Assembly (NCBI RefSeq): GCF_000739735.1
Contig: NZ_BBJF01000006.1
Span: 558,001 to 622,000, forward strand
Reading direction: 5' to 3'
Origin: Paraburkholderia ginsengisoli NBRC 100965
GTDB taxonomy: Bacteria > Pseudomonadota > Gammaproteobacteria > Burkholderiales > Burkholderiaceae
DNA length: 64,000 nt
The translations under genes were made by a program, and so were the position numbers. Of this stretch, positions 1 to 7,999 are shown one piece after another. The notes beneath the pieces are model-generated. The model was not told the origin of the DNA and did not search any database. It saw only the letters and a list, made by a program, of their open reading frames with translations. Position 1 is the stretch's first letter; each line of letters opens with the position of its first letter.

Positions 1-575
1 AACTCGACGCGAAACGCGGCCTCGTCTGGCTCGATGCTTCGCCGTTGAACAACACGTACGCGCTCGGGTTGCCGCAGGAAATGGCGCAGAAAACCGGCAT
101 TCGCACGATTTCGCAGCTCGCCGCGAAGCTCGCGGCGGAGCCGAAAAAGAAGCACGTGTTCGCGATGGATGCGGAGTTCGCCAATCGGCCGGACGGCCTG
201 AAGCCGCTCGAAGCCGCCTATGGCATGGAGTTCAGCCGCGCGGAAACGCGGCAGATGGACCCGGGGCTCGTCTACACCGCGTTGCATAACAACCAGGTGC
301 CGATCGGTCTGATCTACACGACGGACGGCCGCGTGAAGGGCTTCAACATCGTGCCGCTCGAAGACGACCGCCACTACTTCCCCGCGTACAACGCGACACC
401 CGTGGTGCGCAAAGCGATTCTCGACCAGAACCCGCAACTCGCGACGCAGTTGAACGCGCTATCCGACGCGTTGAACAACGACGTCATGCTCGAGATGAAC
501 AAGCAGGTCGACATCGACGGCAAGCCGGTGCGCGAAGTCGCGGCGGACTTCCTGCACGCGCACAAGCTGCCCTGA
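1..575 (+). CDS. Glycine betaine/choline-type ABC transporter substrate-binding protein (5'-truncated)
   Basis: Open reading frame enters from the left edge in frame 3 and ends at TGA 573-575, so only the C-terminal ~190 residues are present. A TTG at 45 is inside the gene, not a start. The segment resembles the second lobe of OpuAC/YehZ-type periplasmic proteins that capture quaternary-ammonium osmoprotectants: 'GLVYTALHNNQVPIGLIYTTDGR' is split here over residues typical of the hinge and the ligand lobe. A permease starts 13 bp downstream and an ATPase overlaps that, which supports a three-component importer. Ligand identity (betaine, choline, carnitine) cannot be read from this part. Confidence 0.85.
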   Translation, partial: LDAKRGLVWLDASPLNNTYALGLPQEMAQKTGIRTISQLAAKLAAEPKKKHVFAMDAEFANRPDGLKPLEAAYGMEFSRAETRQMDPGLVYTALHNNQVPIGLIYTTDGRVKGFNIVPLEDDRHYFPAYNATPVVRKAILDQNPQLATQLNALSDALNNDVMLEMNKQVDIDGKPVREVAADFLHAHKLP

Positions 576-588
576 GCGGAGACCTTTC

Positions 589-1242
589 ATGACTGTATTC
601 GACTATTTATCGGCCAATTGGCCTGAGCTGCTGCAACTGACCGCGCAACACGTGTGGCTGGTGGGGATCGCGGTGGGCTGCGCGATCGTCGTCGGCGTTC
701 CATTGGGAATCCTGATCAATCGACACGAATGGCTCGCCGCGCCGTTGCTGAGCGTCGCGACCGTGGTGCTGACCTTGCCGTCGATCGCGCTGTTCGGCCT
801 GATGATTCCGGTGTTCTCGCGCTTCGGCCAGGGCATCGGCGCGGTGCCCGCGATCACCGCCGTGTTCCTCTATTCGCTGCTGCCGATCATGCGCAACACC
901 TACCTCGCGCTGCGCAACGTCGACGCGGGTATCAAGGAAGCCGGCATCGGCATCGGCATGACCGTGTGGCAACGGCTGCGCCTCGTCGATTTGCCGCTCG
1001 CGGTACCGGTGATTCTCGGCGGCGTGCGAACGGCCGTGGTGATGAACATCGGCGTGATGACGATCGCCGCGGTGATCGGCGCGGGCGGGCTCGGCACGCT
1101 GATCATTCGCGCGATCGGCCAGAGCAACATGATGAAACTGTTGGTGGGCGCGGTGCTCGTGAGCTTGCTCGCGATCGTCTCCGACCTGCTGCTGCAAGCG
1201 CTGCAACGCCTGCTGACACCGAAGGGAGTGCAAAAGACATGA
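589..1242 (+). CDS. Osmoprotectant ABC transporter permease (OpuAB/YehW/YehY type)
   Basis: 217-aa inner-membrane protein with several hydrophobic segments and the BPD_transp_1 pattern, including a glycine-rich EAA-like loop (EAGIGIGMTVWQRLRLVDLP, about residues 117-136) that docks on the ATPase. Length fits the short permeases of betaine/choline importers. Start ATG 589 has a GGAG at 578-581, seven bases away. The stop overlaps the next start (ATGA, 1239-1242), so the two are translationally coupled. In the YehZYXW system two permeases occur; a second one may lie left of the window. Confidence 0.9.
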   Translation: MTVFDYLSANWPELLQLTAQHVWLVGIAVGCAIVVGVPLGILINRHEWLAAPLLSVATVVLTLPSIALFGLMIPVFSRFGQGIGAVPAITAVFLYSLLPIMRNTYLALRNVDAGIKEAGIGIGMTVWQRLRLVDLPLAVPVILGGVRTAVVMNIGVMTIAAVIGAGGLGTLIIRAIGQSNMMKLLVGAVLVSLLAIVSDLLLQALQRLLTPKGVQKT

Positions 1243-2450
1243 TCGAACTCGACAAACTGACAAAGACGTTTACGCAGAAGGACGGCCAGCAGGTCAAGGC
1301 GGTCGACTCGGTGAGCCTCACCGTCGGCGCAGGAGAAATCTGTGTGTTCCTCGGCCCGTCGGGTTGCGGCAAAACCACCACGCTGAAGATGATCAACCGT
1401 CTCATCGCGCCGACTTCGGGCCGCGTGCTGATCAACGGCGAGGACACCTCGGGTCTGAACGAAGTCGAATTGCGCCGGCACATCGGCTACGTGATCCAGC
1501 AGATCGGCCTGTTCCCGAACATGACGATCGAGGAAAACATCACGGTCGTGCCCCGTCTGCTCGGCTGGGACAAGAAGCGCTGCCGCGAGCGGGCCACGGA
1601 ACTGATGTCGATGGTGGCGCTCGATCCGAAGCAGTACCTGAAGCGCTATCCGCGCGAACTGTCGGGCGGGCAGCAGCAGCGTATCGGCGTGATTCGCGCG
1701 CTGGCCGCCGATCCGCCGGTGCTGCTGATGGACGAGCCGTTCGGCGCGGTCGATCCGATCAACCGCGAGTCGATCCAGAACGAGTTCTTCCAGATGCAGC
1801 GTCAACTGAACAAGACGGTCATCATGGTGAGTCACGACATCGACGAAGCGATCAAGCTCGGCGACCGCGTCGCGGTGTTCCGCCGTGGTCAACTGGTGCA
1901 ATACGATCATCCGGATACGTTGCTTGCGCATCCGTGCGATGAGTTCGTCGGCGCGTTCGTCGGCCAGGACAGCACGTTGAAGCGCCTGTTGCTGGTGAAG
2001 GCCGGCGACGCCGCCACGCAGCCGGAAACCGCGCGGGCCGACATGCCGGTCGCGCGCGCGTTCCAGATGATGGACGACAGCGACAACCGCTATCTGACCA
2101 TCGTCGACGACAACCGGCAGGCGCTCGGCTACGTGACGCGCCGTGCGGCGCGCACGGGTCAGGGCGTGTGCGGCGATCATCTCACCCCGTTCAAGGCGAC
2201 CGTGAGCGCCGACGAGCATTTGCGCATCGTGCTGTCGAAGATGTACCAGTTCAATTCGTCATGGATGCCGGTGCTCGATGGCGACGGCCGCTATGTCGGC
2301 GAAGTCACGCAGGATTCGATCGCGGATTATCTGAGCTCCGGGCGTTCGCGTCGTCAGACGGGACAGCCGGCGATCGTGTCGCCTGCCGTTACCGCTGCCG
2401 AAGCGGCTGCCGCGCAAGCGGCGGTTGCGGAGCACGCTGTGCATTCGTAA
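1239..2450 (+). CDS. Osmoprotectant ABC transporter ATP-binding protein with C-terminal CBS domains
   Basis: 403 aa, starting at ATG 1239 inside the permease stop. The frame stays open upstream to 654, but the ATGA overlap and the MIELDKLTKTF N-terminus fix the start. Walker A GPSGCGKT at residues 39-46, signature LSGGQQQR, Walker B VLLMDEPFGAVD and the H-loop MVSHDIDEA are intact. Residues ~265-385 form a CBS pair, which in OpuA-type ATPases senses ionic strength or nucleotides and gates transport. The last ~20 residues are Ala-rich. It energises the importer encoded by the two preceding genes. Confidence 0.93.
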   Translation: MIELDKLTKTFTQKDGQQVKAVDSVSLTVGAGEICVFLGPSGCGKTTTLKMINRLIAPTSGRVLINGEDTSGLNEVELRRHIGYVIQQIGLFPNMTIEENITVVPRLLGWDKKRCRERATELMSMVALDPKQYLKRYPRELSGGQQQRIGVIRALAADPPVLLMDEPFGAVDPINRESIQNEFFQMQRQLNKTVIMVSHDIDEAIKLGDRVAVFRRGQLVQYDHPDTLLAHPCDEFVGAFVGQDSTLKRLLLVKAGDAATQPETARADMPVARAFQMMDDSDNRYLTIVDDNRQALGYVTRRAARTGQGVCGDHLTPFKATVSADEHLRIVLSKMYQFNSSWMPVLDGDGRYVGEVTQDSIADYLSSGRSRRQTGQPAIVSPAVTAAEAAAAQAAVAEHAVHS

Positions 2451-2839
2451 CGCGCTCGCGCAGTACTCGAGCCTTCGTTCCGCCAGCGCGCGGAGCGAAG
2501 GCTGCGGATTCCCGCAGAGCCACCGCGCTCGCCCGGTCACACCCCTCACTCTCACCGCGCCTCATCACGTGGTCGACACACGCACGCGGCAACCTGCCGG
2601 GCGCATACGCTAGAAACAGAATAACGTGCCCATTACAGCGTGATCTTATGTGCTTCGAATTATTTAAATCGATTCGCCAATAGCACGACTTTTTTAGCAA
2701 ATAAATTTCCGCTTTTTATATGCGAGGATAAAGCGCCAACACCGATGTATGCGCAATGGCGTCTCACACGCCGCGTACATGTGAAGCGCACCGGACACGC
2801 CCGCCGTGCGCGCTTCGCGCCTCGCAAGGAACTACCGTC
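2451..2839. other. Intergenic region, GC-rich then AT-rich, no gene
   Basis: 389 bp between the ABC operon and the NHL protein. It contains a stem-loop at 2471-2502 (separate entry) and then a clearly AT-rich part at about 2640-2740, unusual against the surrounding sequence and the likely promoter zone of the downstream gene. I could not pick a convincing -35/-10 pair. No coding signal was seen. Confidence 0.5.
2471..2502 (+). terminator. Stem-loop after ABC operon, possible terminator without T-tract
   Basis: GCCTTCGTTCCG (2471-2482) pairs with CGGAGCGAAGGC (2491-2502) with a single G-T pair, leaving an 8-nt loop. It begins 20 bp after the ATPase stop. No run of T follows, so it may be a rho-assisted terminator or a 3'-end protecting hairpin and not a classic intrinsic terminator. 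Confidence 0.5.
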
Positions 2840-5023
2840 GTGAAACTTCTCTCCCGCCTGGGCGTGGCCGTGGCTTTAATCCACAGTCTGATTCCGCTGA
2901 ATGTGTCCGCGCAATCTCAACTCAATTACACCACGTCATGGATCGGCAATAGCTTTGGCTTTGGCGATGGCAAATGGATGCAGCAGGATATTCAGGCCAT
3001 TAGCGTCGGCGCCGACGGCACCGTTTATACCAATGCGCCGTGGGACGAGAGCGGCAGCGAAATCGCGGCCTACCGCGCGGGCGACAAACTTGCGGTCGCC
3101 GGCTCGACGCACGGCTGGGGCGCGGCCGGTGGCGACGCGGTCGCGGTCAATCACACGTACCTGTACGCGGCGATGTCGATCGGCAATCAGAGCAACGCGC
3201 TGGTCGGCGCGGACTATCCAGCGGCCAATCAGACCTGGTACGGCATCACGCGCCGCACGCTCGCGAATCTGGCGAACGGCGCGCCGTTCAGCGGCGGCAT
3301 CGGCAATAGTGCGAATGCGACGAAGAACAGCTTCCTGCCGGTCCAGACGGTGACCACCGGCGCCGACGCGAGCATCCGCGGCCTCGCCGCCACCGATACC
3401 GAACTGTATGTGGCCGACACCTACGGCAACCGGATCGTCGTCTACGACGCGCAATCGATGCAGCCGTTGCGCTCGTGGAGCGTCACGTCGCCGGGTCGCA
3501 TCGCGGTGGACACCGATTCGTCGCTGTGGGTGCTGAGCGGTATTTCATCCGGAACCCTAACTATTCTGCACTACGCCGCCAACGGCGCCGCGCTCGCCAA
3601 CTCGTTGACGTTGCCCGCCGGCACGGTGCCGACCGATATCGCGGTAGCGCCGTCGGGGCAGATCCTGGTCGCCGATAACGGACCGCTGCAGCAGATTCTC
3701 GTCTTCAACAAGGACGCCAACGGCCAGCCGCAAAGCGGCGCGGCGATCGGCACACGCAACGGCATGTTTCATGCGATCAAGGGCGCGGCGGGCAACGTGC
3801 GGTTCAACGGCATCACGGGGATCGGGGTCGATGCGGCGGGCAATCTGTATGTCGCGCAGAACGGCGAGGGGCCGCGCGCGATCGGTTCGGCGTCGGTCGG
3901 ACAGGGCGCGGTGCTCGAAAGTTATGTGTTCAGCTCGCGCGCGTTCAACTGGCGGCTCTACGGCCTGACGTTCGTCGATAGCGCCGCGTTCGATCCGGCC
4001 ACGCCCAACTCCGTCTACACGGGTTCGAAGCGCTTCACGCTCGACTACAACCAGCCCGCCGGCCGCGAATGGACGTATGCAGCCTTCACGCTCGACCGTT
4101 TCGATTATCCCGACGACCCCGCATTCCATCAGCCGCGCGGCGTGCGCGGCGAGCCGATGGTGCGCCGGATCAACGGCCGGCCGTTTCTCTATACGCTCGA
4201 TCCCGGCGCGCACTATCTGAATGTCTATCGCTTCGATACGGCGCACGGCGAAATGGCGATTCCATCCGGCCTGCTCGCGCAGAATCCGCTGCCGGGCTCA
4301 TGGCCCGCAGGCCAGCCGACTTACGGCGAATGGTTGTGGCGCGACGCCAATGGCAACGGCGCTGTCGACGCCAGCGAAATCAGCAGCAATCCGTCGACCG
4401 GCAGCACGGTCGGCAATGGCTTCTGGTGGGTCGACACGCCGGGCGACGTCTGGCTCGCGACGCCGCTAAGCGGCATCCGCGAGATGCCGATGCAAGGCTT
4501 CGACGCGGCCGGCAATCCGATCTACACGTACGCCACCTCGAAGATGTTCGCGATGCCGCAACCGTTCACGCGACTCGCGCGGCTCGTCTACATCGCGGAG
4601 ACCGACACGATGTATTTGTCCGGTTTCACGAGCGCGATTCCGTGGGACGCGACGCATTGGAAGGAGGCGGGGCCGGTGCTCGCACGCTACGACAACTGGA
4701 GCTCCGGCACGCCCACGCAACAGTACGCGATCTCGCTGCCGTGGAATACGCAAAGCAATCCGCAGACGACCACGGTGGGTGTCGCGGTGGCGGGCAACTA
4801 CATCTTCGTCGCGGAGCTGTACACGGCGAAGGTCGATGTGTACGACGCGCGCACGGGCCAGGCGGTCGGCACCATGACGCCGGGCGCGAGCGTCGGCAAC
4901 ACGAGCGGCTGGGTGGACGTGTATCTCGGCATCAGCGCGGCGCAGCGCGAGAACGGCGAGTACGTGGTGCTGCTCGAAGACGACGCACGCGCGAAAATCC
5001 TGATGTATCGATGGACGCCTTAA
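2840..5023 (+). CDS. Secreted NHL-repeat/beta-propeller-like protein
   Basis: 727 aa from GTG 2840, which follows AAGGA at 2826-2830 and gives a good signal peptide (MKLLSRLGVAVALIHSLI..., cleavage near ALNVSA-QS, about residue 26). An in-frame ATG at 2756 would add 28 hydrophilic residues before the signal, so it is rejected. The mature protein has repeated patterns such as 'I-A-V-D-T-D-S-S-L-W-V' and 'G-I-G-V-D-A-A-G-N-L-Y-V', typical of NHL or SMP-30-like propeller blades. No catalytic motif is evident. It stands alone between unrelated genes, with an AT-rich leader. Function unknown; an extracytoplasmic binding or scaffold role is inferred only from the fold. Confidence 0.75.
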   Translation: MKLLSRLGVAVALIHSLIPLNVSAQSQLNYTTSWIGNSFGFGDGKWMQQDIQAISVGADGTVYTNAPWDESGSEIAAYRAGDKLAVAGSTHGWGAAGGDAVAVNHTYLYAAMSIGNQSNALVGADYPAANQTWYGITRRTLANLANGAPFSGGIGNSANATKNSFLPVQTVTTGADASIRGLAATDTELYVADTYGNRIVVYDAQSMQPLRSWSVTSPGRIAVDTDSSLWVLSGISSGTLTILHYAANGAALANSLTLPAGTVPTDIAVAPSGQILVADNGPLQQILVFNKDANGQPQSGAAIGTRNGMFHAIKGAAGNVRFNGITGIGVDAAGNLYVAQNGEGPRAIGSASVGQGAVLESYVFSSRAFNWRLYGLTFVDSAAFDPATPNSVYTGSKRFTLDYNQPAGREWTYAAFTLDRFDYPDDPAFHQPRGVRGEPMVRRINGRPFLYTLDPGAHYLNVYRFDTAHGEMAIPSGLLAQNPLPGSWPAGQPTYGEWLWRDANGNGAVDASEISSNPSTGSTVGNGFWWVDTPGDVWLATPLSGIREMPMQGFDAAGNPIYTYATSKMFAMPQPFTRLARLVYIAETDTMYLSGFTSAIPWDATHWKEAGPVLARYDNWSSGTPTQQYAISLPWNTQSNPQTTTVGVAVAGNYIFVAELYTAKVDVYDARTGQAVGTMTPGASVGNTSGWVDVYLGISAAQRENGEYVVLLEDDARAKILMYRWTP

Positions 5024-5142
5024 CGTGGATCGCGCTCGGCCCGATCACGAATAGACGGCGGCGCACGATCGGTATATAACAACGTGAAAGGATGGCTTGT
5101 TCACCGAAGCATCAACAGCCTCAACAGGAGCGATGTTCCATC

Positions 5143-5400
5143 ATGACCCAAGACGTTTCGCCTGAGCCGTCCAACGGCAACCGGCCCGATCTGGAGAACC
5201 TCGATGCAGCGCTCAGTCACGTGGATCAGCAGGTGTCGTCCGGCGGCATTGCGTCGGGCGCGGCGCGGGGCATTCTGTACAGCCTGATCGAAACGCTCGG
5301 CACCTTGGTGGGCGATCCCGATCTGCCGGAGCACGCGCGTTCGGGTTACGAAGCGCTGCTCGAAGCCGCTCGCGAATTGCGCGCGAAGCTGGATCACTGA
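5143..5400 (+). CDS. Hypothetical protein, 85 aa
   Basis: Small acidic-to-neutral soluble protein (MTQDVSPEPSNGN...). I chose ATG 5143 because GGAG lies at 5127-5130; an in-frame ATG at 5092 sits directly behind AAAGG with no proper spacing. The C-terminal half is helical in appearance (EALLEAARELRAKLDH). No membrane segment, signal peptide or known motif seen. Likely a genus-level conserved small protein; no function can be assigned. Confidence 0.6.
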   Translation: MTQDVSPEPSNGNRPDLENLDAALSHVDQQVSSGGIASGAARGILYSLIETLGTLVGDPDLPEHARSGYEALLEAARELRAKLDH

Positions 5401-5522
5401 AGGAGGACGCGGCGGTGCTGGGCGAGCGGCGCGGCATACGCGCAGCCGTTATATGCAGCGATTGAGCGCAGCCACGTCCTCGCATTTCAGCGCCGCACCG
5501 CAGCGCTTCCGTCATCTATGAT

Positions 5523-5557
5523 AAAAAGGCGCACTGCTTCCAACACTGCGCTTTTTT
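5523..5557. terminator. Intrinsic terminator-like hairpin touching the next start codon
   Basis: A23-A33 (AAAAAGGCGCA) pairs with 5547-5557 (TGCGCTTTTTT) with one G-T pair, giving an 11-bp stem and 13-nt loop. The A-run on one side and T-run on the other make it look bidirectional. The 3' arm ends at 5557 and the ATG of the LysE-family gene begins at 5558. Confidence 0.7.
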
Positions 5558-6154
5558 ATGTTCTCTGCGTCTGCATTCGCATTGCTGGCGGTCGGCATTA
5601 TCGTCGTGCTGATTACGCCGGGGCCCACCAACACGCTGCTGGCCGCGGCCGGTTTGCGTCAGGGCGTGCGACGCTCGGTGCCGTTGATCGCCGCCGAGCT
5701 GGCAGGCTATCTCGTGTCGATTTCCGTATGGGGACGTTTTCTCGCGCACGCGGCGCATGCGCTGCCGTGGTTGCCGTCGCTGTTGCGCATAGCGGCGGGT
5801 GGGTACATCGCCTACCTGGCCGTCGATATGTGGCGAGCGGCGGTTGCGTTACCCGATTCGACTCAGCGCACCGGCAGCATGCGCACGTTGTTCGTGGCGA
5901 CGCTGCTCAATCCGAAAGCCCTGCTGTTCGCGGGCACGATCTTTCCGGCTATCGCCTTCACGCAAATGCCGGCGTATCTCATCGCGATGCTGACGTTCGC
6001 GTGCCTCGCGGTGCCGATCGCGCTCGCGTGGATTGCATTCGGCGCGGCGCTCGGCAGCGGCAAGCTGTGGCTGGATCCGGTGAAGATGCAGCGCGGCGCG
6101 TCGATCGTGCTGGGCGTGTTCTCGCTGTCGCTTGCGTGGGCGGCGTTGCATTGA
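5558..6154 (+). CDS. LysE/RhtB-family amino-acid exporter
   Basis: 198-aa inner-membrane protein with about six hydrophobic segments. The N-terminus has the family hallmark GPTNTLL at residues 22-28, and NPKALLF occurs in the middle (around residue 119), both typical of LysE/RhtB translocators that export amino acids or derivatives. Length is slightly short for the family (~205). There is no Shine-Dalgarno: the ATG directly follows a terminator-like hairpin (5523-5557), so expression is either leaderless, hairpin-dependent or from a later start. Substrate unknown. Confidence 0.85.
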   Translation: MFSASAFALLAVGIIVVLITPGPTNTLLAAAGLRQGVRRSVPLIAAELAGYLVSISVWGRFLAHAAHALPWLPSLLRIAAGGYIAYLAVDMWRAAVALPDSTQRTGSMRTLFVATLLNPKALLFAGTIFPAIAFTQMPAYLIAMLTFACLAVPIALAWIAFGAALGSGKLWLDPVKMQRGASIVLGVFSLSLAWAALH

Positions 6155-6183
6155 ACGCAGGTTCGCGCGGCGATGGTGGGTGG

Positions 6184-7407
6184 TCACGCTTGCGCGTTGC
6201 TGTCGGCGCTTAACGCTTCGCGCCAATCCGGCGGCGCCGTCGTCATGGTCAGTTGTGGCGTGCCGTGCCAATCGGCGCAACGTTGCAACGCGCGGCGCAG
6301 ATCGCCCGCGAGGCGAGCGCTCAAACGCACGCCCGGTTCGATATGCAGCGACTTCAGTTCGAAGATGCCTTGGGCCCGATGCGCTTTCGCATCCACGCGG
6401 CCGACCAGCTTGCCCCGGCTCAGCAGCGGCAGCACGAAGTAGCCGTATTTGCGCTTCGCGGCCGGCGTATAGCATTCGATCACATAGTCGAAGTCGAACA
6501 ACGCGGCCGCGCGCTTGCGATCCCACACGACGGGATCGAACGGCGACAGCACCGTCGTCACGGTCGATGCGAGCTTGCCGCTCACTGCGTCGTCGAGCAG
6601 CGGCGCGAAGTCATGATGAACGAACGTGTCCTGTTTCCAGCCTTCCACCTGCACGGGAATCAGCTCGCCCGCGTCGGCGAGTGCATGCAGCTCGTCGCGA
6701 TACGGACGGCGCGGCAGCCGGTAGTAATCGGCGACCCAATCGGCACGCGCGACGCCGAGCGCGCGGCAGGTGCGGCGCAGCACGTCGGCGGTGACGGTGT
6801 GGGCCGGCGGCAGATCGCGCGCGTCGTCCCAATCCGGCAGCACGCGCTCGGTCAGGTCATAGACGCGATGGAAATTGCGGCGCTCAGCGACCATCAATTG
6901 ACCGATCGCGAACAGCACCTCCAAATGGCGTTTCTCGGGCTTCCAGTCCCACCAGCCATTGCTGGTGCCCGCCTCGCGGACGAAATCCGCCGAGCGCACC
7001 GGACCCGTCGCGCGGATATGCGCGAGCAACGTGTCGATGTCCTTGCGATGTTTGTCGTGCCATTCGGCCGCGTATTTCCAGCCCATGCCGCTCGGGTCGA
7101 GCATGCGATGACGCAGCAGGCCATAGTCTTCGATCGGCACGAAGCAGGCCTCATGCGACCAGTACTCGAACAGTTTGCCCGCGGCGAGATGTTCGTCGAG
7201 CCATTGCGGCGGATACGCGCCGAGCCGGCTGAACAGCACGAGATAAGGACTGCGCGCGACCACGTGAATCGTGTCGATCTGCAATTGCGCCATGCGGCGG
7301 ATCGTGTCGAGCACATCGGCCTTGACGGCCTTGCGGCGCGGCGGCGTCAGCAAACCTTGCGCGGCCAGATGCAGGGTGCGGGCGGCAGGGAGCGGCAGTG
7401 TCTTCAC
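6184..7407 (-). CDS. YcaQ/AlkX-like DNA glycosylase, winged-helix (HTH_42) protein
   Basis: 407 aa, close to the E. coli YcaQ length (410). The family consists of three tandem winged helices and removes alkylated bases or opens interstrand crosslinks; catalysis is attributed to a short Q-x-D/Q motif. Here AQLQIDTI at residues 40-47 contains Q43-I44-D45 in the expected N-terminal place. The start is GTG 7405-7407 with no clear Shine-Dalgarno. The gene runs opposite to the LysE gene and ends 29 bp from it. Substrate specificity cannot be read from sequence. Confidence 0.85.
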   Translation of the reverse strand: MKTLPLPAARTLHLAAQGLLTPPRRKAVKADVLDTIRRMAQLQIDTIHVVARSPYLVLFSRLGAYPPQWLDEHLAAGKLFEYWSHEACFVPIEDYGLLRHRMLDPSGMGWKYAAEWHDKHRKDIDTLLAHIRATGPVRSADFVREAGTSNGWWDWKPEKRHLEVLFAIGQLMVAERRNFHRVYDLTERVLPDWDDARDLPPAHTVTADVLRRTCRALGVARADWVADYYRLPRRPYRDELHALADAGELIPVQVEGWKQDTFVHHDFAPLLDDAVSGKLASTVTTVLSPFDPVVWDRKRAAALFDFDYVIECYTPAAKRKYGYFVLPLLSRGKLVGRVDAKAHRAQGIFELKSLHIEPGVRLSARLAGDLRRALQRCADWHGTPQLTMTTAPPDWREALSADSNAQA

Positions 7408-7534
7408 GCGGGCGTCGGTCGATCAGTGAGTGACTGCGAGGGAAGCGGGCACGAGGCCCGACCTGGATCAGCAGCCGCTACTTTAGCGTGAATACGGCGA
7501 ATGAATCGGAGCGGGCGCGATGCCCGCGACGGAT

Positions 7535-7822
7535 TTACCAGCCGCGTCCATGATGGCGATCCCAGCCGCGATGGCGGCCATGGTCGTGATGCCAGCCGTG
7601 GTGGCGGTAATAGTCGCCGCGGTAGCCGTAACCGTAGGCCGGTTGCGGCGCGTAGACAACCGGCGGTGGCGGTGCGTACATCACGGGCGGCGCGGCGTAC
7701 ACCGGGCCGGGCGTATTGACGAACACGCCGACGTTCACCCGCGCCAGCGCTGCAGTCGATGCACAGGCGGCGGTAAGGCCAAGGGCGGCGAATACGATCG
7801 CGCGATAGACGCGTTTGATCAT
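7535..7822 (-). CDS. Small exported Pro/Tyr/His/Gly-rich protein
   Basis: 95 aa. N-terminal hydrophobic signal peptide (about residues 1-28, LAACASTAALA-RV); 'TAAC' is a poor lipobox, so signal peptidase I is more likely. The mature part goes from Pro/Ala/Tyr-rich repeats to a tail dominated by His, Gly, Arg, Asp and Trp (YYRHHGWHHDHGRHRG). Start ATG 7822 has GGAGA six bases upstream. Similar in design to the protein at 48876-49175. A periplasmic metal- or surface-binding role is conceivable but is only inference from composition. Confidence 0.75.
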   Translation of the reverse strand: MIKRVYRAIVFAALGLTAACASTAALARVNVGVFVNTPGPVYAAPPVMYAPPPPVVYAPQPAYGYGYRGDYYRHHGWHHDHGRHRGWDRHHGRGW

Positions 7823-7999
7823 GCGAGGTCTCCATTTCGAAAGAGCCGGTCGTTGGCTGTCTAACGGCTAACGACCATCTTACGAAACGGGGAGCATCGC
7901 AGGTGCAACGAGTTGAAGGCGTGTGTAACAGCAGGTTACCCGTCGGACCTCGAGCGCTTCGCTGCGCCAAGGGCCGACGAGTGGCCCGGATCGCCCGGG

